Shown here piece after piece: positions 44,583-52,394 of a stretch of 64,000 nt of DNA. The first letter of the stretch is position 1. Each line of letters opens with the position of its first letter. The notes beneath the pieces are model-generated. The model searched no databases and was not told the DNA's origin. It was given only the letters and a program-made list of their open reading frames with translations. The position numbers and the translations under genes were made by a program. Source of the stretch: Planctomycetaceae bacterium (lineage in GTDB: Bacteria > Planctomycetota > Planctomycetia > Planctomycetales > Planctomycetaceae); contig JAHBXV010000006.1 in the NCBI GenBank assembly GCA_019636285.1, positions 62,001 to 126,000 of the forward strand, given 5' to 3'.

Positions 44583-44610
44583 TTAGCCGCGACCCGCAGG
44601 GGAGCGCTGC
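44583..44610 (+). repeat. 28 bp TTAGCCGCGACC repeat, copy 2
   Basis: Identical over 28 bases to 24085-24112; lies 9 bases after the membrane-protein stop. The rest of this 227-base gap has a GTTCACC / GGTGAAC hairpin at 44705-44723 upstream of ppa. Confidence 0.8.
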
Positions 44611-44800
44611 CCCGAATTGAAAAAGACGAAGGCTCTGGTAACCGCGCGAGGCAGCGGATGGCGAAGCCCTCCGGCCACTGTTAGACTACCGGTAAGAATT
44701 GACGGTTCACCGGAGTGGTGAACAAGGCGATGGCCGCACCAATTGCGAGCCGCGGACCGATGAGCGGCGCGGTACGCGAAGGGAGCAGGAGACGTTGGGG

Positions 44801-45340
44801 ATGCATGCCTGGCACGATGTGACTCCCGGTGAAGATCTCCCGGCCGAGTTTACTGCGGTCATCGAGATCCCCCGCGGATCCAGCGTGAAGTACGAATTGG
44901 ACAAGGACACCGGGCTTTTAAGGCTCGACCGCATGCTCCACTCGGCCGTTTATTACCCGGCCAACTACGGCTTCGTTCCGCAGACGCTCGCGGAAGACGA
45001 TGACCCGCTCGATGTTCTGGTTCTCTGTCAGGAACCGGTCGATCCATTGACGCTTGTTCAGGCTCGCGCCATTGGTCTGATGACGATGATCGACGGCGGT
45101 AAAAAGGATCACAAGGTTCTGGCGATCGCCGTCCACGATCCGGAGTTCAACTGCTTCCACGAGGCGAGCGAACTTCCGCCTCACCGGCTGGCGATGATCC
45201 GCCGGTTTTTCCAGGACTATAAGCTCCTGGAAGGAAAGGCGGTGGAAGTGGACGAGCTCACGAGCGCGAAGACCGCGTTTCCGATTATTCTCGAGGCGTT
45301 GGAGCGCTACAGCACGATTCGTCGCCGCGGGTTCAAATAG
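44801..45340 (+). CDS. ppa: Inorganic pyrophosphatase (family I)
   Basis: 179 residues from ATG 44801, with GCAGGAG 12 bases upstream; family I enzymes are about 175. The active-site acidic cluster is present: EIPRGSSVKYELDKDTG, YPANYGFVPQTLAEDDDPLDVLVL (the DxDPxD signature, about residues 50-75) and GGKKDHKVLAIAVHDP. It hydrolyses pyrophosphate to drive biosynthesis. Cytosolic hexamer in relatives. Confidence 0.95.
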   Translation: MHAWHDVTPGEDLPAEFTAVIEIPRGSSVKYELDKDTGLLRLDRMLHSAVYYPANYGFVPQTLAEDDDPLDVLVLCQEPVDPLTLVQARAIGLMTMIDGGKKDHKVLAIAVHDPEFNCFHEASELPPHRLAMIRRFFQDYKLLEGKAVEVDELTSAKTAFPIILEALERYSTIRRRGFK

Positions 45341-45442
45341 CGTCTTAACTCTCTGCCAGCCTGAATGTTGTGCCATGATTGCGACTGCCGCTTCAGGGCG
45401 GCGCGTGCGGTCGTGATCTTGGCGTGATTTCATGGGGGCTGC

Positions 45443-45471
45443 TTGACAGTCTGCCTTAAGACTTGTACCGT
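45443..45471 (+). promoter_or_regulatory. Sigma-70-type promoter of the candidate RNA
   Basis: Perfect TTGACA at 45443-45448, a 17-base spacer, then TACCGT at 45466-45471 as a weak -10. Predicted start near 45478. Confidence 0.42.
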
Positions 45472-45477
45472 TCAAAG

Positions 45478-45722
45478 GGTTAGGCAGCGGCTGCAGCGCT
45501 GGTTCGAGGAGATCGAACCGGTTCGCGGTCCGTTCCCGGCATGGGGTGTGGTGTCGAAGGACCTGTTCCATGTGCTAATGACCGTAACTTGAATCCTCCG
45601 CTCGTTATCCGACGCTCCGTCAGGGGCAGTTTTCGTGGAGACGAAAGCACGGGTGGAGGCTGGATCGTCGTTCGGGTATCCCTGCGCGGCGCGACAAAGT
45701 GGGTCACTGCACCCGCTTTTTT
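45478..45722 (+). ncRNA. Candidate structured small RNA or nusA leader
   Basis: A stretch of about 245 bases bracketed by a promoter with perfect -35 and an intrinsic terminator, without a plausible reading frame. Internal stems include GGTTCGA / TCGAACC (45501-45519, extendable to 9 bp) and TTTCGT / ACGAAA near 45632-45647; GGTCC near 45527 can pair with GGACC near 45560. It does not match the conserved cores of tmRNA, RNase P RNA or SRP RNA that I know. It may be a free RNA or an attenuating leader of nusA-infB. Confidence 0.4.
45698..45722 (+). terminator. Intrinsic terminator upstream of nusA
   Basis: AGTGGGT / ACCCGCT stem (one G-T pair) with loop CACTGC, followed by TTTTT. The 255 bases from here to the nusA start show no recognisable gene. 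Confidence 0.6.
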
Positions 45723-45977
45723 CGTTGGTGCAGGTATTTTGGTTCATGAATTATGTGAGAGCTGGCGGACGACGCTTCGACAGGTCGGGCGGGGAAACGC
45801 TCGACAGCGAAATCGGCGAACGTCAGCGCGATGAGGACAGGCGGAAAGAGACCGCAAATGGGTCTAGCGAATTGATTTCGTTCGGCCGGGCGGCGGGGCT
45901 GTATGGCTCTGACCAGTCGGAACGACTGATTCTCGGACGATTGAGACGCTCGTTGGGACTTGACGGAACGTCGATCT

Positions 45978-47405
45978 ATGAACGGTGCTGAACTGCTGCG
46001 GATCGTGGATGCGATCCATCGCGACAAGAATATCGACAAGGAGATCGTGTTCGAGGGGATCGAACAGGCGATCGTGTCGGCCGCGCGCAAGCACTATTCG
46101 GAAGAAGACGTCATCGAGGCCAATCTGGACCGCAAGAACGGCCAGCCCACTGTCACGCGGAATGGAGAAGAGATCAGCGCCGATGCTCTGGGGGACATTC
46201 TGGGCCGCATCTCGGCTCAGACCGCGAAGCAGGTAATGATTCAGAAGATTCGCGAAGCCGAACGCGACGCGATGTACGACGAATTCGCCGATCTGCGAGG
46301 GCAGATTGTTACTGGCTCGGTCAGCCGGGTCGAAGGGGCGACCGTCACGGTCAATATCGGCAAGATCGAAGGTCTGCTGCCGCGCAGCGAGCAGATGCCC
46401 GGCGAAACCTATCGCGTGGGCGAGCGCGTGCGGGCCATTATCCTGGAAGTTCGCAAACAGGGCAGCCGCGTCCGCATCATCCTCTCGCGAATTCATCCGG
46501 AGTTCGTGCGACGGCTGTTTGAACTGGAAATTCCCGAAGTTTCCGAGCGAATCATCGAAGTCCGCTCGTTGGCGCGGGAAGCAGGCTACCGGTCGAAGGT
46601 GGCGGTTTCCTGCATCGACAGCAATATCGACGCCGTCGGGGCGTGCGTCGGCGTTCGCGGGGCCCGTATCAAGAACATCCGCGACGAGTTGGGTGACGAG
46701 CGGATCGACATCGTCCGCTGGAACGATTCGCTCCAGGTGCTCGTTCCCAATGCCCTGCAACCGGCCCAGGTGGAAGACGTGATTCTGTGTCCGATGCTGG
46801 GGCGGGTCATCGTCCTGGTTCAGGACGATCAGTTGTCGCTGGCAATTGGCAAGCGCGGTCAGAACGTTCGTCTGGCTTCGAAGCTGGTGGGCTGGGACAT
46901 TGAAGTGATGACTCGCGACGAGTTGGACGAGCAGCTCGAGCGGGCGGTCGGGGCGTTCTCGGCGATTCCCAAGATGACCGAGGAACTGGCCGAGAGCCTG
47001 GTGGCTCAAGGGTTTCTGAGTTTCGATGACCTGTCCGTGATCGAGCCCGATCAGCTCGCGGAAATGGGCGAACTGTCGGCCGAAGATGTGGACGAGATCA
47101 TAGAATACGCGGAGCGCGAGAGTGAACGGCTGGAAGCCGAGGAAAAACAGCGCCGGGCTCTTATGAAGGAACAGGCGGCCATCGAACGGGAACGCGACGC
47201 GCTGGCGGCCCAGATCGGCGTCGCGAACCCGCCAGCGGGGGAGGTTCCCGCGCCAGCGGCGTCGACAGCCGAAGGAAGTGACGCGGCGGCCGCGCCGACG
47301 GATGGAGCCGTGGCAACCGAAAGTGTCGAGCCCGAGGCCAGCGCTGGCGAACCGGAAGCAGCGAGCGCGGAACCAGAGGCGGAAGACAAATCGGCGGAGG
47401 CCTGA
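45978..47405 (+). CDS. nusA: Transcription termination/antitermination factor NusA
   Basis: 475 residues from ATG 45978. N-terminal RNAP-binding domain ([27 protein letters not shown]), S1 domain near residues 105-175 ([23 protein letters not shown]), and two KH domains ([11 protein letters not shown] and [14 protein letters not shown] with the GxxG loops). A helix-hairpin-like segment ([24 protein letters not shown]) follows, then an Ala/Glu/Pro-rich tail of about 70 residues. First gene of a nusA-infB-rbfA cluster; the usual rimP upstream is missing. Confidence 0.95.
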   Translation: MNGAELLRIVDAIHRDKNIDKEIVFEGIEQAIVSAARKHYSEEDVIEANLDRKNGQPTVTRNGEEISADALGDILGRISAQTAKQVMIQKIREAERDAMYDEFADLRGQIVTGSVSRVEGATVTVNIGKIEGLLPRSEQMPGETYRVGERVRAIILEVRKQGSRVRIILSRIHPEFVRRLFELEIPEVSERIIEVRSLAREAGYRSKVAVSCIDSNIDAVGACVGVRGARIKNIRDELGDERIDIVRWNDSLQVLVPNALQPAQVEDVILCPMLGRVIVLVQDDQLSLAIGKRGQNVRLASKLVGWDIEVMTRDELDEQLERAVGAFSAIPKMTEELAESLVAQGFLSFDDLSVIEPDQLAEMGELSAEDVDEIIEYAERESERLEAEEKQRRALMKEQAAIERERDALAAQIGVANPPAGEVPAPAASTAEGSDAAAAPTDGAVATESVEPEASAGEPEAASAEPEAEDKSAEA

Positions 47406-47542
47406 TGGCGAAAGGATAGGGACCGACGTGGCCGACCGCGGAGCGGAGGCCGTGCCGGGGACGAGTTGGCGGATGCCAGGACGAGGACGGGCTGATTACT
47501 GACGCGATTCGGGCGTCGAGGTTCAACATAGAGGAACCCCGT

Positions 47543-50446
47543 TTGAAGATTCGTATTTTCGCGCTCGCCAAAGAGCTCGACATGGACAGCAAGTTGTTGA
47601 TCGATTTCTGCGCGAAAGCGGGAATCACGATCAAGAACTCGGCATTGGCCAGCATTTCCCCGGAAGAGCGCGACCGGGTGCTCGCGTTGATTCATGCGGA
47701 CGAGGGTGGCCCGTCGACGGCTGTCCAGGAAGACTCCGCCGCGCCCTCGCGCGAATACGTTCCCGAGGTGGCGGGCAAGGTCCGCCAGATTCGGACAATG
47801 ACCTCGCGTCCGTCAGGCGTCCGTCAGCGCCCCGCGAGCGCCGACGTCGAAGCCGAACTGATCGCGGAAGAAGTTCCTTCGGTCGAGCCGGAAGATGAGC
47901 CCGTTGACGAAGCCGCGGGCGTCGTCGCGGAGGCCCCGGTCCTCGAAGAAGTTGAACCCGAGCCGGCCGCGCCGCTTGCCGAAGAGCCTGAAGAGACCGT
48001 TGCCGAGGCCACGGAACCTTCCGCGGCCCCCGAAGAAGGCGGTCCGCAGGCTCCCGCTGGCCAGGCACCGGGCAAGAAGCTGAGTCGCTCCGACTATGTT
48101 CCCGCCTCGGGAACGCTCCGCACGATGCGCAACATGCAGCCGATGCAGGCCCGTGGAACGCTCGACACGTCGGGTGCGCCGCGTGGGCAGACTCCGGCTC
48201 CTGCTGGTGGTACTTCGGGTGGCAGTGGTGCCGCTCCGGCATCGCCTCAGCAACCGCCGGCCGGTGCCAAGAAGCCTCCGAAGAAGCAGCAGTCGGCTCC
48301 GCTGATCGCGGCGATTCCCGAATTTCGCGGACCCGTTGCCAAGCCGGGACGTGGCGAAGAACAAAAGGCCCAGAAGCCCGAGATTCGGCTGAGCGAGTCG
48401 ATTCTCAAGGGACAAAGCCCGCTGACCGACCACATGCGGAAGGCGGCCGAGAAGAAGAAGGCCGAAGACGACCTCACGACCGTGCGTCGCGACGGCCGTC
48501 GACCGGCCGTCGATCGCAATGCCGGGATGGGCCTGGAAGAGAGCCGCGCCCAGCGTCGCGACCGTCGTCGGCAGACCACGCCGATCACGGCTGGCGAGGA
48601 AGAGGGTGATCGTCCCGTGGTGCGACAGCGTCCGCTCAAGCAGCGGCGGCGCGCTGGCGGCGGTACCGTTCAGTTCAAATCGACGGCGTCGGTCGAACTT
48701 CCCATCACGGTCCGCTCGCTCTCCGAGGCGATGGGCCGGCCGGCGAAGCAGATTTTGCAGATCCTGTTCCAGCAAGGCGAGATGCTCAACATCAACTCGC
48801 CGCTGGAAGAAGACGAAGCCACCGAACTGGCGATGGAACTGGGCGTCGATCTGACAATCCAGCGCGAAGCCGACCTGGAAGAAATTCTCGAAGAAGAGTT
48901 CGCTCGGCCCGACGAACCGGACCAGCTTTCGGATCGACCCCCGATCATCACGATCCTGGGGCATGTCGACCACGGCAAGACGACGCTCATCGACCGTTTG
49001 CGGTCGTCGAACGTCGCTGCGGGCGAATTCGGCGGAATCACTCAGCACATCGCCGCCTACCAGGTCGAACACAACGGGAAGAAGCTGACGTTCGTCGATA
49101 CGCCCGGCCACGCGGCGTTCGGCGAAATGCGGGCTCGCGGCGCGAACGTGACCGACATCGTCGTCCTGGTCGTGGCGGCCAACGACGGCGTGATGCCCCA
49201 GACGGTCGAGTGCATTTCGCACGCCCGTGCGGCGGGTGTGCCGCTGGTCGTCGCGATGAACAAGGTCGACCTGCCCGACCGGAACGAGCAAAAGGTCTTG
49301 CAGGATCTCGCCCAGCACAACGTGCTGGCGTCCGAGTGGGGCGGCGATATCGAAGTCGTGCGGACCTCGGGCCTGTCTGGCCAGGGCGTGGACGACCTGC
49401 TCGATACACTGCTGCTGACGGCTGAACTGCACGAGTACCGCGGAAACACCTCGCGCGACGCGAGCGGTGTCTGCCTGGAGTCGTTCCGGGACGAAGGTCG
49501 CGGACCGATCGCCTGGATGATCGTGCGGAACGGCACGTTGCGGATCGGCGATGTCGTTCTTGTGGGCGAAGCGTATGGCCGCGTCCGCATGCTCTACGAC
49601 GAGCGCGACCGGGAAGTGACCGAAGCGGGACCGAGCACGCCGGTGCGCGTCGCGGGTCTCGATATCGTTCCCAAGGCGGGCGACAAGTTCTATGTTCTGC
49701 CCGATCTCGAAATTGCTCGCGAGATTGCCGAGAAGCGGCGGGTTCGCGACCGGGTGCAGGCATTGGCCAATCGCGGTGGGCGTCGCACGCTGGACGACAT
49801 TCTGCAAGCGGCGCGCGAGGGCGAAGTTCAGGATCTCAACGTCATCGTCAAGGCGGATACTCCTGGTTCGCTGGAAGCGCTGCGTGGGGAAATCGGCAAG
49901 TTCGAACACCCCGAAGTGCGGGTCAAGATTCTGCACGACGGCGTCGGCGGCGTGAACGAAAGCGATGTGTATCTGGCGGCCGCGTCGGACGCGATCATCG
50001 TCGCGTTCCACGTCATCGCCGAAGATCGCGCCCAGCAGCTTGCCCAGGCGGAAGGGGTGGAAATTCGCCGGTACAACATCATCTACGAAGTGATTGACGA
50101 AATCCGTCAGACGCTCGAAGGGATGTTGAGGCCGGAAAAGAAAGAAATCACCACCGGTCGCGCCATCGTGCTGCGGGTGTTCAACATCAGCAAGTTCGGG
50201 TCGATCGCCGGTTGCCGTGTCCTCAACGGCACGATCGAGCGGTCGAACCGCATCCATCTGATCCGCGATCAGAAGGTGATGAACAACTATGGAATTGGCT
50301 CGTTGCGTCGCGAGAAGGACGATGTGAAGGAAGTTCGCGAGGGGATGGAGTGCGGCATTCGCCTGGAGAACTTCAGCGACGTGAAGGAAGGGGACCTGTT
50401 CGAGGCGTACCGCATCGAGGAAGTCCGCCGCACGCTCGATTCGTAA
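47543..50446 (+). CDS. infB: Translation initiation factor IF-2
   Basis: 967 residues starting at TTG 47543 behind [28 protein letters not shown] is the standard IF2 N-terminal subdomain; a long low-complexity Ala/Pro/Glu region spans about residues 60-370. The G domain has GHVDHGKTT (G1, near 475), DTPGHAAF (G3) and NKVD (G4), followed by domains II, III and C2. It delivers initiator tRNA and promotes subunit joining. It lies 137 bases after nusA; no ylxR or L7Ae-like gene intervenes. Confidence 0.96.
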   Translation: MKIRIFALAKELDMDSKLLIDFCAKAGITIKNSALASISPEERDRVLALIHADEGGPSTAVQEDSAAPSREYVPEVAGKVRQIRTMTSRPSGVRQRPASADVEAELIAEEVPSVEPEDEPVDEAAGVVAEAPVLEEVEPEPAAPLAEEPEETVAEATEPSAAPEEGGPQAPAGQAPGKKLSRSDYVPASGTLRTMRNMQPMQARGTLDTSGAPRGQTPAPAGGTSGGSGAAPASPQQPPAGAKKPPKKQQSAPLIAAIPEFRGPVAKPGRGEEQKAQKPEIRLSESILKGQSPLTDHMRKAAEKKKAEDDLTTVRRDGRRPAVDRNAGMGLEESRAQRRDRRRQTTPITAGEEEGDRPVVRQRPLKQRRRAGGGTVQFKSTASVELPITVRSLSEAMGRPAKQILQILFQQGEMLNINSPLEEDEATELAMELGVDLTIQREADLEEILEEEFARPDEPDQLSDRPPIITILGHVDHGKTTLIDRLRSSNVAAGEFGGITQHIAAYQVEHNGKKLTFVDTPGHAAFGEMRARGANVTDIVVLVVAANDGVMPQTVECISHARAAGVPLVVAMNKVDLPDRNEQKVLQDLAQHNVLASEWGGDIEVVRTSGLSGQGVDDLLDTLLLTAELHEYRGNTSRDASGVCLESFRDEGRGPIAWMIVRNGTLRIGDVVLVGEAYGRVRMLYDERDREVTEAGPSTPVRVAGLDIVPKAGDKFYVLPDLEIAREIAEKRRVRDRVQALANRGGRRTLDDILQAAREGEVQDLNVIVKADTPGSLEALRGEIGKFEHPEVRVKILHDGVGGVNESDVYLAAASDAIIVAFHVIAEDRAQQLAQAEGVEIRRYNIIYEVIDEIRQTLEGMLRPEKKEITTGRAIVLRVFNISKFGSIAGCRVLNGTIERSNRIHLIRDQKVMNNYGIGSLRREKDDVKEVREGMECGIRLENFSDVKEGDLFEAYRIEEVRRTLDS

Positions 50447-50516
50447 GTTCCTGTTCCATGGCCCCCGTTCCTGACGGTTGTGGCCGCGCTGCCTGGCGGA
50501 GAAGGTCTCGGCTCCG

Positions 50517-51020
50517 ATGAAATCCCGTCGTCTGCTCAAAGCTGCCGAAGCGGTTCGGGAAGTGGTCAGCACGACCATTCTCTTCCACATCCGCGATCCG
50601 CGCGTCAAGAACGTCACCGTCCTCGGGGCTGACGTCGCGGGCGATATGCGCACCGCGAAAGTCTACGTTTCCGTGATGGGGACTCCCAAGCAGCAGTCGC
50701 TGTGCATGCACGGGCTCGAATCGGCAAAGGGCTTCATCCAGTCCAAGATCGCCGACCGCATGCAGACCCGCTACACGCCCGTGTTGAAATTCGTGCTCGA
50801 CCAGGGTGTTAAGAAGAGCGCCGAGACCTCTCAACTGTTGCGCGACGTGATTCCGGACGAGGAAACGGTCCCCGACGAGCACGCGGACGAAGGGGAAGAC
50901 GCGGAACTCGACCTGGTCGACGACTACGATGCGGACGATTACGAAGATTTCGACGACGTGGACGACGAGTCGGAAGAGGGGATGGACGAAGAAGATTCAG
51001 GAGAATCAGGGGGGCGGTGA
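50517..51020 (+). CDS. rbfA: 30S ribosome-binding factor A with acidic tail
   Basis: 167 residues from ATG 50517. The KH-like RbfA core (about residues 1-115) shows VREVVSTTILFHIRDPRVKNVTV, AKVYVSVMG and RMQTRYTPVLKFVLD. The last 50 residues are almost entirely Asp/Glu (DDYDADDYEDFDDVDD), absent from E. coli RbfA. Acts in late 16S rRNA 5'-end maturation. Follows infB by 70 bases, the conventional order. Confidence 0.93.
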   Translation: MKSRRLLKAAEAVREVVSTTILFHIRDPRVKNVTVLGADVAGDMRTAKVYVSVMGTPKQQSLCMHGLESAKGFIQSKIADRMQTRYTPVLKFVLDQGVKKSAETSQLLRDVIPDEETVPDEHADEGEDAELDLVDDYDADDYEDFDDVDDESEEGMDEEDSGESGGR

Positions 51021-51071
51021 CCCCTTGCCCACGGCCCGCGAGATCACTGCGAACAAGACAGCAAAGAACCC

Positions 51072-51147
51072 CTGACACAACCGGTTGTGCCTGTCGGAAA
51101 CCTGCGAAAATCCAGGCAAACGGCTCATTGCACGGAAGTTGTGTCGG
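51072..51147. repeat. Structured ~75 bp element, copy B (upstream of the HhH-GPD-like gene)
   Basis: Outer stem CTGACACAACC / AGTTGTGTCGG with one terminal mismatch and one wobble; inner stem TGCCTG / CAGGCA. Compared with copy A (39100-39173) the third outer pair changes from A-T to G-C on both sides. Ends 21 bases before the ATG at 51169. Confidence 0.75.
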
Positions 51148-51168
51148 GAAATCCAACAGAGAGAGCGT

Positions 51169-52167
51169 ATGGCAGCCGCAGCACGAACCAAGTCGTCCGA
51201 TCGGGCGGGCGTGATCAAGAAGCTCCTTCCGCTGGCCAAGAAGCACTACAAGGTCGCGCTGCCGCCCACCGACCTTCCCGTGGTGGAGACGATGCTGTTC
51301 TCGGTGTGTCTCGAGAACTCTTCGGTCGAGGCGGCACGGGCCGCGTATGACCGGCTCTTCGCCGTATACCCCGATCTGAACGAGGCCCGCGTCAGTTCCA
51401 TCACCGAACTGCAAGATGTCTTCAGCTCGCTGTCCGATTCGGACTGGCGGGCGTTTCGCTGTCGCCGCGTCCTGCAATACGTCTTCGACCGGTCCTTCGC
51501 CTTCGAGATGGAATCTCTTCGCAAGAAGACGCTCGAACTGGGCGTCAAGCAACTGGCGAAGATCAAGCAACTGACTCCGTTCGTCCGCGCGTACACCCTG
51601 CACGTGGCGATTGGGGCCCATCTGGTTCCGCTGGACGACAGCTCGCGCGGGTTCTTGTCGTGGCTGGGCCTGGTTCCCCGCGAAGGCTCCCTCGAAGAGG
51701 CCGGAGAGTCGCTCAAGTCGCTCGTGCGGAAGTCCGAAGCCGAAACATTTTGCGCGAGCATCCGGTGCCTGGCTGTTGATCCCAATCTCGCGCCGGCGTT
51801 CACCGAGGACGCAGCCAAAACCGATTCCTCCGCTGGAGACGCGGCGTCCGCGATCGAGCGGCTCGAACAACTGATGAAAATCGGCGCCGAGAAATATCTC
51901 GCCCAGGCGGCCAAGGCCGCGGCTGCCGCCGAGGAGAAAGTCGCCAAGGCCGCCAAGCCCGCGAAAAAGGTGGTCAAGGCGGCTGAGGACAAGGCAGCTC
52001 CCAAGACCAAGGCGGCTCCCAAGAAGGCGGCCCCGGCGAGTGCCGACGACAAGAAAAAGGCCACCAAGCCCCCCCCGAAGCCAGCGAAGGCCGAGAAAGC
52101 CGCGAAGCCGGCTCCGGCCAAGAAGAAAGCGGCCCCCAAGAAGCCGGCCCGCTCGACTAAGTCTTGA
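51169..52167 (+). CDS. Endonuclease III-like (HhH-GPD) protein with histone H1-like tail
   Basis: 332 residues from ATG 51169, which follows AGAGAGAG. Residues of about 15-185 follow the endonuclease III layout (LPVVETMLFSVCLENSSVEAARAAYDRLF; IKQLTPFVRAYTLHVAIGAHLVPLDDSSRGFLSWLGLV). The catalytic Lys of the LPGVGRKTA hairpin is not present (PFVRAYT instead), the aspartate position may be kept as D156/D157, and the FeS cysteines are absent. Residues of about 240-332 are Lys/Ala/Pro repeats like histone H1. Probably a DNA-binding, non-catalytic relative. Confidence 0.7.
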   Translation: MAAAARTKSSDRAGVIKKLLPLAKKHYKVALPPTDLPVVETMLFSVCLENSSVEAARAAYDRLFAVYPDLNEARVSSITELQDVFSSLSDSDWRAFRCRRVLQYVFDRSFAFEMESLRKKTLELGVKQLAKIKQLTPFVRAYTLHVAIGAHLVPLDDSSRGFLSWLGLVPREGSLEEAGESLKSLVRKSEAETFCASIRCLAVDPNLAPAFTEDAAKTDSSAGDAASAIERLEQLMKIGAEKYLAQAAKAAAAAEEKVAKAAKPAKKVVKAAEDKAAPKTKAAPKKAAPASADDKKKATKPPPKPAKAEKAAKPAPAKKKAAPKKPARSTKS

Positions 52168-52168
52168 G

Positions 52169-52196
52169 GCTGGCTGCTGGTAGCTGGTGGCTGCCC
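52169..52196 (+). repeat. Heptanucleotide tandem repeat, GCTGGTA type
   Basis: Units GCTGGCT, GCTGGTA, GCTGGTG, GCTGCCC begin one base after the stop of the preceding gene. Confidence 0.65.
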
Positions 52197-52239
52197 CCGG
52201 CGGGGCTGCCGCCTCTTGCTGGCTTTTCCGTGTGCGGCG

Positions 52240-52268
52240 TTGGTTCCGTCCCCGGTCCATTCTAGAAT
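52240..52268 (+). promoter_or_regulatory. Sigma-70-type promoter of the TPR gene
   Basis: TTGGTT (52240-52245), 17 bases, TAGAAT (52263-52268). The -10 sits inside the palindrome CCATTCTAGAATGG. Predicted transcription start is about 120 bases before the ATG at 52395. Confidence 0.5.
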
Positions 52269-52394
52269 GGAAGCCGGTGGTCGCCGAAGCAGGGCCGCTG
52301 CTGACTCCAGCCGGCGATGCCTCGTCGGACCTGGGTACGGGGGCGTCCCGCTTGCAGCAAGGGTTGGCTGCCAATTCAGAACGGGAGAACGCGC

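Noticed and set aside
45499-45521. tRNA T-arm-like GGTTCGA / TCGAACC
   Set aside because: No acceptor stem, anticodon arm or CCA-proximal pairing can be built around it.
45635-45991. 118-codon frame upstream of nusA as a possible rimP
   Set aside because: It crosses the terminator, overlaps the nusA start and has none of the RimP motifs.
47813-50653. 946-codon open frame on the - strand opposite infB
   Set aside because: It is the mirror of the infB coding sequence in GC-rich DNA; the translation is Arg/Leu/Gln-rich with no family motif, while infB on the + strand is unmistakable.
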